Shown here one piece after another: positions 44,753 through 54,321 of a stretch of 64,000 nucleotides of DNA. How positions within the stretch are numbered: the stretch's first letter is position 1; each line of letters starts with the position of its first letter. The notes below the pieces were generated by a model that made no database searches, was not told where the DNA came from, and saw only the letters and a list, made by a program, of their open reading frames with translations. Origin of the DNA: Actinomycetota bacterium (GTDB taxonomy: Bacteria > Actinomycetota > Geothermincolia > Geothermincolales > RBG-13-55-18); contig JACIXB010000011.1 of NCBI GenBank assembly GCA_014360685.1, positions 1-64,000 on the forward strand. The letters run 5' to 3'. Made by a program: the position numbers and the translations under genes.

Positions 44753-45775
44753 ATGGTACCCGACGTGCAGGAGCTGTACCGCCAGATGGCGCGCATGCGG
44801 CGATTCGAGGAAAAGCTGGCCGAGCTGTGGAACCGCGGCCTCATCTCCGGGGAGATGCACCTGGGGGTGGGGGAGGAGGCGGTGGCGGCGGGGGTCCTGG
44901 CCCACCTGGAGGAGGACGACGCCATGGCCCTGGACCACCGCTCCACGCCACCCCTGGTGGGGAGGGGGGTGAACATGGAATCCCTCCTCCTGGAGATGAT
45001 GGGGCACCCGGACGGCCTCTGCGGCGGCCGCGGGGGGCACATGCACCTCTTCTCGAAGGAGCGCCTGGCCGCATCCTCCGGGATCGTGGGTTCCTCCGCT
45101 CCCCTGGCTTGCGGGTTCGCTCTCGCCGCCCGGCAGCTCCGCCCCGGGAAGGTGGCGGTAGCCTTTTTCGGGGAGGGGGCGGCCAACCAGGGGATGCTCC
45201 TGGAGAGCTTCAACCTGGCCGTGGCCTGGAATCTCCCCGTGGTCTTCGTGTGCAAGGACAACCGCTGGGCCATCACCACCCGATCCCGCTCCGTGACCGG
45301 GGGATGCCTGCTGCGCCGGGCGCGCTCCTTCGGCCTGCGCGCCTTCCGCGTCGACGGCACCCGGGTGGAGAGAGTCTGGGCAACGGCGGGGAAGGCGGTT
45401 GGGCGGGCTCGCGCCGGAAGGGGCCCCGGTTTCATCCTGGCCTCCTGTCCCCGCATGGAGGGCCACTTCCTTGGTGACCCCATGCTCCGGGTGTTCCGCG
45501 AACCCGTACGCCAGACCCTGGAGATAGGGCCTCCGCTGGCCCGGGCCCTTCTCTCCAGGCCCCTGGCAGCCCTGCCCGCCCGCGCGCTCCACATGGGAAT
45601 AATCGGAAAGGCCCTTGCCACCCTGGGAGTCGAGAAATACGTCCTGGAAAGGGACCCCTTGCGGCGCGCCGCGGCTCTGCTCTCCGAGGAAACGAGGAGA
45701 CGCATCGAGGATGAGGCCAGCCGCGAGGTGGAGGAGGCGGCCCGGGCCGCCCTGGCCGCGGTGGAGGGGAGGTGA
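44753..45775 (+). CDS. Thiamine-dependent 2-oxoacid dehydrogenase E1 component, alpha subunit
   Basis: A 340-aa protein with GGAGGTGGAAG before its ATG. The TPP-binding motif is GEGAANQGMLLESFNLAVAWNLP, ending DNRWAIT; GEMHLGVGEEAV and GRGGHMHLF are typical of the E1-alpha of pyruvate, branched-chain and acetoin dehydrogenases. It decarboxylates a 2-oxoacid on TPP together with E1-beta, encoded 4 bp downstream. No E2 or E3 gene is in the window, so the specific 2-oxoacid cannot be told. The C-terminal part (about 255-340) is divergent from classic E1-alpha. Confidence 0.9.
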   Translation: MVPDVQELYRQMARMRRFEEKLAELWNRGLISGEMHLGVGEEAVAAGVLAHLEEDDAMALDHRSTPPLVGRGVNMESLLLEMMGHPDGLCGGRGGHMHLFSKERLAASSGIVGSSAPLACGFALAARQLRPGKVAVAFFGEGAANQGMLLESFNLAVAWNLPVVFVCKDNRWAITTRSRSVTGGCLLRRARSFGLRAFRVDGTRVERVWATAGKAVGRARAGRGPGFILASCPRMEGHFLGDPMLRVFREPVRQTLEIGPPLARALLSRPLAALPARALHMGIIGKALATLGVEKYVLERDPLRRAAALLSEETRRRIEDEASREVEEAARAALAAVEGR

Positions 45776-45779
45776 GCCC

Positions 45780-46799
45780 ATGCCCGAGATGACCTTCGCC
45801 CAAGCCATCGACTACGCGCTGGGAGAGGCCATGGCCGCGGACGAGCGGGTGATCACCCTGGGGGAGGACGTGGCCATGCTGCGGCGGGAGCTCCTGGTGC
45901 GTTTCGGCCCCTCCCGGGTCCTCCAGGCCCCCATAAGCGAGGCCGCCTTCCTGGCCGCCGGGGTGGGGGCGGCCATGGCCGGGCTGCGCCCGGTGGTGGA
46001 GATCATGATGGTGGATTTCATCGCCGTGGCCCTGGACGCCCTCCTGAACCAGGCCACCAAGGTGCGGGCTTTCTCGGGCGGGAAGTGGAACGTCCCCCTG
46101 GTGGTGCGCGCGGCCTGCGGGGGCGGCTACGGGGACGCCGGCCAGCACGAGCAGTGCCTCTGGGGGCTCCTCTCCGGGATGCCCGGCATATCCGTGTTGG
46201 TTCCCTCCAACCCGGCTGACGCCGCCGGGCTCATGCTCTCGGCCATCCAGTGCGACGAACCGGTGGTCTTCCTGGAGCACAAGCTGCTCTCCGACTACTG
46301 GCTGGACTACCTGGGAAGGGGAGGAAGGGAGACGGTGAGCTTCGACGTCCCCGAGGCCGGGGCCCGGGGCGAGGTGCCCAAGCCCCCTGCGCCGGTTCCC
46401 ATCGGCAAGGCCAAGAAGGCCAGGGAGGGCCGCGACATCGCCATGTTCGGGCTGGGAGTGAGCCTCCACCGCTGCCTGGAGGCCGCCCAGGAACTGGAAA
46501 AAGATGGCATCAGCGCCGAGGTGGTGGATCTGCGCAGCGCCTGTCCCCTGGACCGCGAGATGATCCTCTCCTCGGCCTCGCGCACCGGCCGGGTCCTGGT
46601 GGTGGACGAGGATTACGCGGGCTACGGCCTCAGCGGGGAGGTCGCCGCCCTCCTGTCCGAGGAGGGCCTCAAGGTGGACTTCGCCCGGGTGTGCGCCGAG
46701 GAGGTGGTACCCTATGCCAGGAGCCTGGAGGACGAGGTGCTTCCCAATCGTCGCCGCATAAGGGAAGCCGCCCTCCGCCTATGCGGAGGGTCCGCCTGA
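45780..46799 (+). CDS. Thiamine-dependent 2-oxoacid dehydrogenase E1 component, beta subunit
   Basis: A 339-aa subunit. The N-terminal pyrimidine-binding domain has LGEDVAML and APISEAAFLAAGVGAAMAGL, followed by IMMVDFIAVALDALLNQATK. The C-terminal transketolase-like domain includes AMFGLGVSLHRCLEAAQEL and VVDLRSACPLD. The ATG lies 4 bp after the alpha subunit's stop, with GGGAGGTGA overlapping that stop, indicating coupled translation. The two form the E1 heterotetramer. The gene is followed closely by the convergent ABC operon (15 bp between stops). Confidence 0.93.
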   Translation: MPEMTFAQAIDYALGEAMAADERVITLGEDVAMLRRELLVRFGPSRVLQAPISEAAFLAAGVGAAMAGLRPVVEIMMVDFIAVALDALLNQATKVRAFSGGKWNVPLVVRAACGGGYGDAGQHEQCLWGLLSGMPGISVLVPSNPADAAGLMLSAIQCDEPVVFLEHKLLSDYWLDYLGRGGRETVSFDVPEAGARGEVPKPPAPVPIGKAKKAREGRDIAMFGLGVSLHRCLEAAQELEKDGISAEVVDLRSACPLDREMILSSASRTGRVLVVDEDYAGYGLSGEVAALLSEEGLKVDFARVCAEEVVPYARSLEDEVLPNRRRIREAALRLCGGSA

Positions 46800-46814
46800 C
46801 TCGAGCCCAGCCCC

Positions 46815-47891
46815 CTACGCCGACAGGGAGAGCGCTCCCCTGCGGCGGCCGGCCTTTCCGAAGCGGGCTACGAAGGCCGCCAGAGGGGCGAGGAAGAGGA
46901 TGGTGAAGCCCAAAAGTACCAGAACCTGCCAGCCGACCTCTTTCCAGCCCTCGCCGTAGATGGCCACCCGGAAGATGGGGTTGGCGATGTAGTAGGTGGG
47001 GAAGAGGCGGGCGATCCACTGCGGCCAGCTGGGGAAGATGACGAAGAGCACCGGTCCGACGATGAAGATATTGATGGACTTCATGTAAGCCACCATGGAA
47101 GTCTGGTCGCGGGAGGCCAAGCCCATGATCAACCCCCACTCCCCGGCCAGCACCGACCCCAGGAAAAGGACGCTGAGGACGAGGGGCGGGTTGGGAATCC
47201 CCACGGTGAGCAGGAGAAGCACGATCCCCATGCCCAGGGAGATGACCAGGCCGGTGAGACCGAAGGCGACCAGCACCTCGGCCAGGGATACGGGGGTCAC
47301 CAACAGCGCCTCCAGGGTCCTCCTCTCCTTCTCGGTGACCAGGAAGCTGGCGGGCAGGAAATAGGCGCCCACCACGATGACGATGATGATGATGAAGGGG
47401 AGGAACATCTCCATGACCGAGAGCGGCCTCTCCTCCCCCAGCCTCACCGTCTCCACCCTCACCCTGGGCGCTCCCGGCGAGACGCCTCGCAGGGCGTCCA
47501 TGAGCGAGGCCAGGGCGATGGACCGGTTCCTGGCCAGGCTCTCCCCGTTGACATATATTTCCAGGGTGGCCTCCTCTCCCGCCTCCAGCCGCTCCAGGTC
47601 CTCCCGGTCGATGATGGCCCCCACGTCGACCTTTTTCTCCTCCACCAGGCGACGTAGGTCCTCACCGGACTCCGCGACGGTGAGCCGCAGCCCCTGGTTC
47701 CCCTCCAGCGCGGAGACTATGCGAGGCTCCCCCTCCTCGTATACGGCGAGCCGGGGCTCGTCCTTCCCAAGGTTGAAGACGAACTGGAAGACGGCCGCAT
47801 AGAAGAAGGGGGCCAGGAAGGCGAAGACGAGATAGGGATTCCTCGGGTTGAGGCTCTTCTTCGCCAGGACCAGTATACGCCGCGCGCTCAT
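46815..47891 (-). CDS. ABC-2 type transporter permease (second subunit)
   Basis: A 358-aa protein. A first membrane helix near 21-40 is followed by a soluble extracytoplasmic domain of about 130 residues. Five hydrophobic helices follow, beginning with FLPFIIIIVIVVGAYFL; the motif LVTEKERRTLEALLVTPVS lies between the first two, typical of ABC-2/NatB-type exporters. Its ATG overlaps the stop of the first permease by 4 bases (ATGA). It is the last gene of the tetR-ATPase-permease-permease operon. Confidence 0.9.
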   Translation of the reverse strand: MSARRILVLAKKSLNPRNPYLVFAFLAPFFYAAVFQFVFNLGKDEPRLAVYEEGEPRIVSALEGNQGLRLTVAESGEDLRRLVEEKKVDVGAIIDREDLERLEAGEEATLEIYVNGESLARNRSIALASLMDALRGVSPGAPRVRVETVRLGEERPLSVMEMFLPFIIIIVIVVGAYFLPASFLVTEKERRTLEALLVTPVSLAEVLVAFGLTGLVISLGMGIVLLLLTVGIPNPPLVLSVLFLGSVLAGEWGLIMGLASRDQTSMVAYMKSINIFIVGPVLFVIFPSWPQWIARLFPTYYIANPIFRVAIYGEGWKEVGWQVLVLLGFTILFLAPLAAFVARFGKAGRRRGALSLSA

Positions 47892-49126
47892 GTCAACCTC
47901 CTCCTGAGGATGTACCATCCCAGCCAGAAGAAGAACAAGGAGAAGAGGCACAGGGCGAAAATGGAGAAGGGGTAATCGGAAAGCCCCTTGCCGTAGTTGA
48001 GTATACCGTTGAGGGGCTCCACCAGGTAGTAGGTGGGGACGGCCTTGAGCAGCGGGGAGGTGAAGCCGGGATAGAGAAGAACGAAGGCCGGCAGCATGAG
48101 CAAGAGGAAGGGGACCAGCGAGATCATGGCCATGGACATGAAATCCCGGCTCACGGCCCCGAGGATGAAGGAAAAGCCCACCACCAGGCTCGCCCCCAGG
48201 ACCAGGAAGACCAGGACGGCCAACCACGTGGAAGCGACCAAGGCCCGCAGGAGCAGGGCCAAAAGAAGCCCCTCCCCGAAGGCGACGACCATGCCGGTCA
48301 GCGCCTTGGCGGCGATGAACTCCCCGTGACTCACCGGGGTGACCAGGACCGCCTGGGCGGTGCGGCGCTGTATCTCCTCCACCAGGAGGTTCCCCAGGGC
48401 ATAGAGCTCCAGGAGGAAGACGAAGGCCAGGATCAGCACCCGGAGCCTGTCCCGTAGAGGGATCTGGCGGCCGGCCATGTCCGGTCCCAGGACCACGGCG
48501 TGGAAATCCACCGGCAGCCGGTGCCCGAGGAGCGAGTAGGCGATCTCCCTGGAGAGTACCTCCCCCGCCTCCGCCGTCTCCTCCGGGGCGCGGGAGGTGA
48601 CGTAGAGCTCCAAGCGCGGGGGTTGCGCTCCCAGGTCCAGGAGGAGGCCGGCGGCAACCTCCTCCCGCTCCACCAACCCGCGCAGCTCCTCGAGAGACCG
48701 CACTTCCACCAGCTCCACGCCCCTTCCCAATCCCGCGGTCCCCTCCTCGGGTGCCGGTTCAGCCGTACCCGGGACACCGGGCGCGCTTACCGCCTTCCCC
48801 CCGGGGGGCCCGGGGTTTTCGGGGGAGGCGATAAGGTCCTCCCCCTCTTTCGCCGCCTCCACCGCGTCGGGGGCGGGAAAGCCGGTTCCGGTGCCCATCC
48901 CGGACGTTTCGACCTCCCCCTCGGCCACCGCTCGATCGCCGCCCTCCAGGTAGAGGCCCAGCTTGAAGGTCTCCTCCACCTGCTTGGGCATGAGGTTGTA
49001 GAGCAGGGCATATAGGAGGATGAGCAGCACGGAGATCACGGCCATGAACCGGTTACGGAAGACCTGGCCCAGGTCCTTCCCGACCATCGCCGCCATGCGC
49101 GAGATCTTCACGCGTATCCCTGCCAT
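47888..49126 (-). CDS. ABC-2 type transporter permease (first subunit)
   Basis: A 412-aa protein with GGGAG 7 bases before the ATG. The first membrane helix (about 26-46) is followed by an unusually Gly/Pro/Glu-rich extracytoplasmic insert (about 65-135), then a soluble domain (VEVRSLEELRGLVEREEVAAGLLL). C-terminal helices surround VEEIQRRTAQAVLVTPVS, the ABC-2 motif. With the second permease it makes a heterodimeric channel for an unknown substrate, possibly a drug or lipid. 157 bp after the ATPase gene. Confidence 0.88.
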   Translation of the reverse strand: MAGIRVKISRMAAMVGKDLGQVFRNRFMAVISVLLILLYALLYNLMPKQVEETFKLGLYLEGGDRAVAEGEVETSGMGTGTGFPAPDAVEAAKEGEDLIASPENPGPPGGKAVSAPGVPGTAEPAPEEGTAGLGRGVELVEVRSLEELRGLVEREEVAAGLLLDLGAQPPRLELYVTSRAPEETAEAGEVLSREIAYSLLGHRLPVDFHAVVLGPDMAGRQIPLRDRLRVLILAFVFLLELYALGNLLVEEIQRRTAQAVLVTPVSHGEFIAAKALTGMVVAFGEGLLLALLLRALVASTWLAVLVFLVLGASLVVGFSFILGAVSRDFMSMAMISLVPFLLLMLPAFVLLYPGFTSPLLKAVPTYYLVEPLNGILNYGKGLSDYPFSIFALCLFSLFFFWLGWYILRRRLT

Positions 49127-49283
49127 GTCAAGACTCCCAAATACCCCGCCGTTCCGGCCGCGCCCGGTCCGCATCGGCTCCCGGCATCACCATGTACAAC
49201 CGGAACCGAGGAGTTGGACCTTCCCCCGGCGTGGGGCTTCCGCCACGCAAACGCCCATCGGATCCGCAAGCCACCATGCGCCC

Positions 49284-50147
49284 TCATTCCAGTTTCTTCC
49301 CGGTGAGCAGGATGAAGATATCCTCCAAGGTGGCCTCCTCGGTGTGCATGTCCAGGACCATATATTCACGGAGTATCTCCTGGATGCGCCGCCCCGAGCC
49401 CTCGCCCTCCAGGGGGATCTCTTCCTCTCTCAGCAGGTCGCCGTCCCGGTAACGGACCTTCAGGATCCGTTTCCCGTACTCGTGCTTGAGGTTGTCCGGG
49501 GTGTCCAGGGCGGCTATTCTCCCTTCGTTGATGAAGGCCACCCGGTCGGAGAGCTTGTCCGCCTCCATCATGTCGTGGGTGGTGAGGAAGACGGTGACGC
49601 CCTTCTCCTTCTCCTCGAGGATGACCTCCCGGATGGCCTCCGAGGACACCGGGTCCAACCCGTCGGTGGGCTCGTCCAGGAAGAGCACCTTGGGATTATT
49701 TACCAGGGCCCTGGCCACCATGAGCCTCTGCTTCATCCCCTTGGAGTAGTTGGAGACCCGGTCCTTGCGGTCCACCGGGAGGCCCACCCTCCCCAGCAGG
49801 CCCGGGATGTCCGGGTCGCGGACACCGAAGAGGGAGGCGAAGAACTTGAGGTTGGCCGCCGCGGACATGTCCTCGTACAGTGACTTCTCCTCGAAGCATA
49901 CGCCTATCTGCGCCTGCACCGCCGCGCGTTCCTTGACTATGTCCCGGCCCAGGATGGTGATCCTGCCGTCCTGGGGCACCAGGAGACCTACCAGCATCTT
50001 CAAGGTGGTGGTCTTTCCCGCCCCGTTGGGGCCGAGGAAACCGAGGACCTCGCCCTTCCCCACCTGGAAGGAGATGTGGTCCACGGCCGGCCGGCCGTCA
50101 TAGGAGTAGGCTATGTTCTCGGCCGAGATGCGGATCTCGCTTTCCAT
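49284..50147 (-). CDS. ABC-2 type transporter ATP-binding protein
   Basis: A 287-aa ATPase. Walker A is GPNGAGKTTT, the Q-loop is GVCFEEKSLYEDM, the signature is NYSKGMKQRLMVARAL, Walker B is VLFLDEPTDGLDP, and the switch histidine is in FLTTHDM. The signature reads YSKGMKQ, usual in the DrrA/NatA exporter type. A C-terminal domain (about 225-287) is typical for these. GGAAGGTGG precedes the ATG. It is the partner of the two following permeases and lies 85 bp after tetR. Confidence 0.94.
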   Translation of the reverse strand: MESEIRISAENIAYSYDGRPAVDHISFQVGKGEVLGFLGPNGAGKTTTLKMLVGLLVPQDGRITILGRDIVKERAAVQAQIGVCFEEKSLYEDMSAAANLKFFASLFGVRDPDIPGLLGRVGLPVDRKDRVSNYSKGMKQRLMVARALVNNPKVLFLDEPTDGLDPVSSEAIREVILEEKEKGVTVFLTTHDMMEADKLSDRVAFINEGRIAALDTPDNLKHEYGKRILKVRYRDGDLLREEEIPLEGEGSGRRIQEILREYMVLDMHTEEATLEDIFILLTGKKLE

Positions 50148-50232
50148 CACCCACCTTCCTCTTCGTTGCCTCGGACTCAATGCCGCAGCCGGTCGCCGTC
50201 CCGGCCGACACCGCGACCGGCGCGGCCACCTT

Positions 50233-51069
50233 CTAACCTCCGCCCGGGTGGCCCTTGGCGCGTCCCCTTCCCCGCCCAGGAGATCCCTTCCCCGTATCAA
50301 CCGCCTTTCCCGTGGAGGCCCGGCGGTCCAGAGCGCGGGAAGAGGATCGGCCCCTCGGCCCCGACCGGTTATTTCCCGCCTTACCCACCGCCCTCTCCAC
50401 CATTCTCCGGTCGAGGGTGTAGACGGATCCTTCCTCCGCCCCCAGCATCCTCTCCATGGCCCTGATGTAGAGCTCAGCACGGCGGACCAGGCGCTCGACG
50501 GCCTCCGCGGCCCCCTCCCGCGCAGCCCGCAGGTAGTCCTCCACCTGCAGCTCGGCCATGGCGGCGAAGAAGCGGAGTACTATCTCGGCCATGTCCCGGG
50601 GGGCGCCGGTGAAAAAGACCCCCTCCCTCTCTCCCTGGGCCAGTATCTCCGCCAGCACGGGAGCCAGCTTCTCCACCGTGCGTCGGTTCATCTTTTCCCG
50701 GATGATGGCGTTCTGCGGCCGATAAACCACCTCCGCCACCTCCCGGACGATCTCCAGGTTGTCCATCTTCCAGACGGCGATGCCCTCGAGGAAGCGGCGC
50801 ATCCTCTCCAGGGGAGGAATGCTCTCATCCCGGGACATTCCCTCCACCCGGGCGGCGATGCGCTCGATGACCGTCTCCACCACCGCGTCCAGGAGGTCTT
50901 CCTTGCCGGAGAAATAATAGTAGAAGGTTCCCTTGGAAATCCCCACCATGGAGAGGATTGATTCCAACGGGGTGGCGTCGTAGCCCGACGAGGAAAACAG
51001 CCTCCAGGCGGCCTGGATTATCTCCCCCCGGGTGTCCTCCCGGGCCTCTTCCTTCCTCGGCCTGGCCAC
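50233..51069 (-). CDS. TetR family transcriptional regulator
   Basis: A 278-aa regulator. The N-terminal helix-turn-helix (about 14-58) reads IIQAAWRLFSSSGYDATPLESI and ISKGTFYYYFSGKEDLL. A ligand-binding domain (about 65-215) follows, and a basic, Gly/Arg/Lys-rich tail of about 55 residues (RAVGKAGNNRSGPRGRSSSR and beyond) that ordinary TetR proteins lack. It is the first gene of the exporter operon, with a palindrome-like site 25 bp before its start. It probably represses itself and the exporter until a substrate binds. Confidence 0.92.
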   Translation of the reverse strand: MARPRKEEAREDTRGEIIQAAWRLFSSSGYDATPLESILSMVGISKGTFYYYFSGKEDLLDAVVETVIERIAARVEGMSRDESIPPLERMRRFLEGIAVWKMDNLEIVREVAEVVYRPQNAIIREKMNRRTVEKLAPVLAEILAQGEREGVFFTGAPRDMAEIVLRFFAAMAELQVEDYLRAAREGAAEAVERLVRRAELYIRAMERMLGAEEGSVYTLDRRMVERAVGKAGNNRSGPRGRSSSRALDRRASTGKAVDTGKGSPGRGRGRAKGHPGGG

Positions 51070-51093
51070 CGGCGTCTCCCTTTCTCCGAATAA

Positions 51094-51114
51094 TATACCG
51101 ACCGCCGGTTTATT
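51094..51114. promoter_or_regulatory. Candidate TetR operator
   Basis: TATACCGACCGCCGGTTTATT is an imperfect palindrome (ACCG facing CGGT) flanked by A/T-rich arms, 25 bp before the tetR start. Sites of the type ACCGACCG are frequent for TetR regulators. Its position overlaps where the operon promoter should lie, which fits autoregulation. Confidence 0.5.
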
Positions 51115-51987
51115 TTATCGAAAAAGCCAGGCCCGGTCAACGAGGCAAGAAGGGCTTTGATCCGACTTCCCGTAGAGGAAGCTGAAAAACGCTCCCTATA
51201 CGCGGCCGGCAAAAGGACGGGATAAGTAAAGGGTAGAGACAGCGATAAGACTTCTCCACGCGGCCGGCAAAGGGCCACCGTTCCGGGCTGGATCAGGCCT
51301 TCTCCACGTCCAGGATCACAGGAGGGGGTTGGTTTCGTGATGCGGGCAACGGGGAAGCGGCCTCTTTTCAAGGCCCTCCCTCATGCCGGACAACACAAAC
51401 GGCCCTCCTATCCCGGCCCATACCCGGCAGGTCCCCGGCTCCCCGGGCGAGATTGTGTATAACGGTAATCTTTCCCCACCGGACCCCGTGACGTCCTTAA
51501 AGAAACCGCCCTTGACACCATATATTTCAATGCCATGGTCGATATTCCCACACCGCCCAGAAAACAATCCCGGAAAAACAAGTGCCCACAGCGTACCGAC
51601 TTTGTCTCCGGACGCCCATTCCGTGTGCCGACCGAATGGAGGGTTTCCGCTCTTCGACACTCATCCCCTCTCCTATCCCGAACTTCAACCGCTCCCCAAC
51701 CCTTTCCAAACCTTAAGTCCAGTGACCACGCCGAACCCGGGTTTTTCGGGAACCAGCGTTAAGCCGGGATGTCCGTTCCGTCAAGTTTGATACGCTGAAC
51801 CGCCCCGGTAGCATGCGATCGTGTCTCCGGATTCTCAATAAAACCCGGGGCGTAGAAACCGCGGCTCGAAAGGCTTGATGCATTTTGGGTGAGGTTTCAG
51901 GCCTCGTTTGAAGGGGGATATTTTTGTCGACCACCGGAGAAGCGGATCGCGCGGGACGCATTTAGTCACCAGGAGGTGGGAAGGGAC
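51115..51987. other. Divergent intergenic region
   Basis: About 870 bp between tetR and the divergent uridine phosphorylase gene. Open frames lack motifs. The uridine phosphorylase promoter must be here, but no clear boxes were identified. Confidence 0.5.
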
Positions 51988-52806
51988 ATGGAAAGCAGCG
52001 AGATAACAGGGTCCGGGGGAGGCAAGGAGACGACCCCCGGGGAGACCGTCTATCACCTCTCCCTCCGCGAAAAGGACGTCGCCGGGGCGAGGTACGCCTT
52101 GCTGCCGGGGGATCCGGCGCGCGTGGAGACCATAGCCTCCGCCCCTCCCTTCAAGCACTGCCGCCAGCTGGCCTGGAAGCGGGAGTTCCGCACCTGGCTG
52201 GGTTACCTGGGAGAGACCCCGGTGCTGATCACCTCCACGGGGATAGGCGGGCCTTCCACCTCCATCGCCGTGGAGGAACTGGCGCGACTGGGCGTGAGCA
52301 CCTTCATCCGCGTCGGCACCACGGGGGCCATCCAGCCCCACATCGGGGTGGGCGACGTGGTCGTCACCACGGGGGCGGTGCGCCTGGACGGGGCTTCCAC
52401 CCACTACGCGCCCCTGGAGTACCCGGCGGTGGCCGATCCCCGGGTGGTGGAGGCGCTGCTTTCGGCCGCCCGGGAGCTGGATATCCCCCACCACGTGGGC
52501 ATCACCTGCTCCTCGGACACTTTCTACCCCGGCCAGGAGCGCCGGGACGGTTTCCGGGAATACATCCCCCGCCGCTTCCGGGGCATGACTGAGGAATGGC
52601 GGAGGATGAACGTCCTCAACTACGAGATGGAAGCGGCCACCCTGCTCACTATGTGCGGCGTGCTGGGGCTTAGAGGGGGGTGCGTCACGGGCGTGGTGGA
52701 CCGCCACGCGGAGGGAGGCCGCATCACCCCGGAGGCGCTGCAAAAGGCCGAAGCCAACGCCATCGCGGTGGCGGTCAGGGCCATGGGGTCCCTGCTCGCC
52801 GGGTGA
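51988..52806 (+). CDS. Uridine phosphorylase / nucleoside phosphorylase
   Basis: A 272-aa NP-I fold enzyme. ATG with GGAGGTGGGAAGGG upstream; the frame runs 33 codons further but is unlikely to be used. ALLPGDPARVE is the phosphate-binding glycine loop, STGIGGPSTSIAVEEL and FIRVGTTGAIQPHIGVGD follow, and NYEMEAATLLTMCG holds the ribose-binding motif. It cleaves uridine or a related nucleoside with phosphate. Closest to Udp from the motif order. It stands alone. Confidence 0.92.
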   Translation: MESSEITGSGGGKETTPGETVYHLSLREKDVAGARYALLPGDPARVETIASAPPFKHCRQLAWKREFRTWLGYLGETPVLITSTGIGGPSTSIAVEELARLGVSTFIRVGTTGAIQPHIGVGDVVVTTGAVRLDGASTHYAPLEYPAVADPRVVEALLSAARELDIPHHVGITCSSDTFYPGQERRDGFREYIPRRFRGMTEEWRRMNVLNYEMEAATLLTMCGVLGLRGGCVTGVVDRHAEGGRITPEALQKAEANAIAVAVRAMGSLLAG

Positions 52807-53193
52807 GCAGGCGGTGAAGTTGCGGCGGGCGCATCACGCCGGCGGACCGGAAAGGAGCGGGGTCAAAGCGGCGGCGCGGAGGCCGGGACGCTGGTCCACC
52901 GTCCCGTGGAAAACCGCCATCGACGAACGCGGCGTGGTGCGTGGCGGGTTCATGGTAAATACCGGCATATGCACGGCGTTCTCCATGCCCAAGGGACCCG
53001 CGCCGGCATCAGAGCCCGACCCACGGCGGGTGCGAGGCTTACTTCCCATTATTTGCCATCCGGATGTCGCCCCGGCAACTCCGCGGAACCTTTAACGTGG
53101 CGGGTCAAAGGCCTCTTTGTCGCCTCTCGTTCCACCGAGGCCCGGCCGCCGCTATAATGAACCCGGGCGAAAAGCGACAGGAGGGAGGTGCCC
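52807..53193. other. Intergenic region without recognisable gene
   Basis: 387 bp between the nucleoside phosphorylase and the Fe-S protein gene. Only short open frames without recognisable motif are present. CGTGGCGGGTCAAAGG near 53096 is not a clear promoter. Confidence 0.45.
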
Positions 53194-54288
53194 ATGTCCG
53201 AGGAGAAAGCGTGGAACAGGGCCGCCAACCGGATGGTGGCCGCCGGGCAGGTCCCCATGCCGGTTACCGGGACACTCATCGAGCTGCTGCAGACCATCCT
53301 GGACGAGGAGGAAGCCGAATTCATCTCCGTCTTCGACAAACCCTCGTTGAACCTGCAGGAGATAAGGGAGCGCTGCGGCTTGGACGAGGAGTCCCTGGCG
53401 GCTATGCTGGACGGCCTGCTGCACAAGGGGGCCCTCATGCTCAGCCGCAGCAGGAGCACGGGGGTGGACGTCTACCACCTCATGCCGCCCTTCCCCGGGC
53501 TCTTCGAGCTGACCATGGTGCGGGGAGGGACGGGCGAGAAGGAGAAGAAGCTCGCCGTCCTCTTCGAGAAGCTCTTCCAGGAGCTCTCGGGACTCATCCA
53601 GGCCAACTACGAACCGGCCATGGAGGTGCTCAAGTCCGTGCCGCCCATCACCCGGGTGGTCCCCGTGGAATGCGAGGTGGACGCGAAGCAGGACGCCGTC
53701 CTGCCCTACGAGGACGCCATGAAGATCGTGGACAAGTTCGACACCTTCGCCGTGAGCTACTGCTACTGCCGCCACCACAAGGACCTCCTCGGCAATCCCT
53801 GCCGGGTGACCGACGAGAAGGTGAACTGCCTGACTTTCGGGCGCTCGGCCAGGTTCATGATCGATTACGGGTTCGGGAAGGAGATCACGGCCGAGGAGGC
53901 CAAAAGGATCCTCCGGGAATGCGAGGAAGCGGGGCTGGTGCACAAGTTCTTCCACGAGAAGAACGACCCCCTGCGCGACGAGTTCGCCATCTGCAACTGC
54001 TGCAAGTGCTGCTGCGGGACCTTCGACCTGTACTACCGCGGGGCGGCGCCCATGGCCACTTACGCCTCGCACCTGGCGGTGGTCGACGCGGACCTGTGCA
54101 ACGGCTGCGGGGTCTGCGAGGAGAGGTGCCCCATGGAGGCCATCGCCTTGGACGGGGACACGGCACGGGTGGACGAGGGGAAGTGCATCGGGTGCGGGGT
54201 GTGCGCTCATCACTGTCCCGGCGAGGCCGTGGCCCTGAAACGGACCGGCATGCGCAGCGTCTTCGTCCCCCCGCCGCGCAAGGACTGA
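53194..54288 (+). CDS. 4Fe-4S ferredoxin-type protein with N-terminal winged-helix-like region
   Basis: A 364-aa protein with GGAGG 5 bases before the ATG. The N-terminal part (about 35-85, LNLQEIRERCGLDEESLAAML) looks like a winged helix. A central cysteine-rich region (SYCYCRHHKDLL...CNCCKCCCGT) follows and may hold metal. The C-terminus carries two ferredoxin motifs, CNGCGVCEERCP and CIGCGVCAHHCP, for two [4Fe-4S] clusters. Similar proteins are common in anaerobes; their partner is unknown. It is separate from neighbours; a tRNA follows on the other strand. Confidence 0.9.
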   Translation: MSEEKAWNRAANRMVAAGQVPMPVTGTLIELLQTILDEEEAEFISVFDKPSLNLQEIRERCGLDEESLAAMLDGLLHKGALMLSRSRSTGVDVYHLMPPFPGLFELTMVRGGTGEKEKKLAVLFEKLFQELSGLIQANYEPAMEVLKSVPPITRVVPVECEVDAKQDAVLPYEDAMKIVDKFDTFAVSYCYCRHHKDLLGNPCRVTDEKVNCLTFGRSARFMIDYGFGKEITAEEAKRILRECEEAGLVHKFFHEKNDPLRDEFAICNCCKCCCGTFDLYYRGAAPMATYASHLAVVDADLCNGCGVCEERCPMEAIALDGDTARVDEGKCIGCGVCAHHCPGEAVALKRTGMRSVFVPPPRKD

Positions 54289-54321
54289 AGGGGACAGGCC
54301 ACGCGCCGAACGCCATAGAGA

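Noticed and set aside
44841-45074. Minus-strand open frame rich in Pro and Gly
   Set aside because: Shadow of the E1-alpha gene in GC-rich sequence, without motifs.
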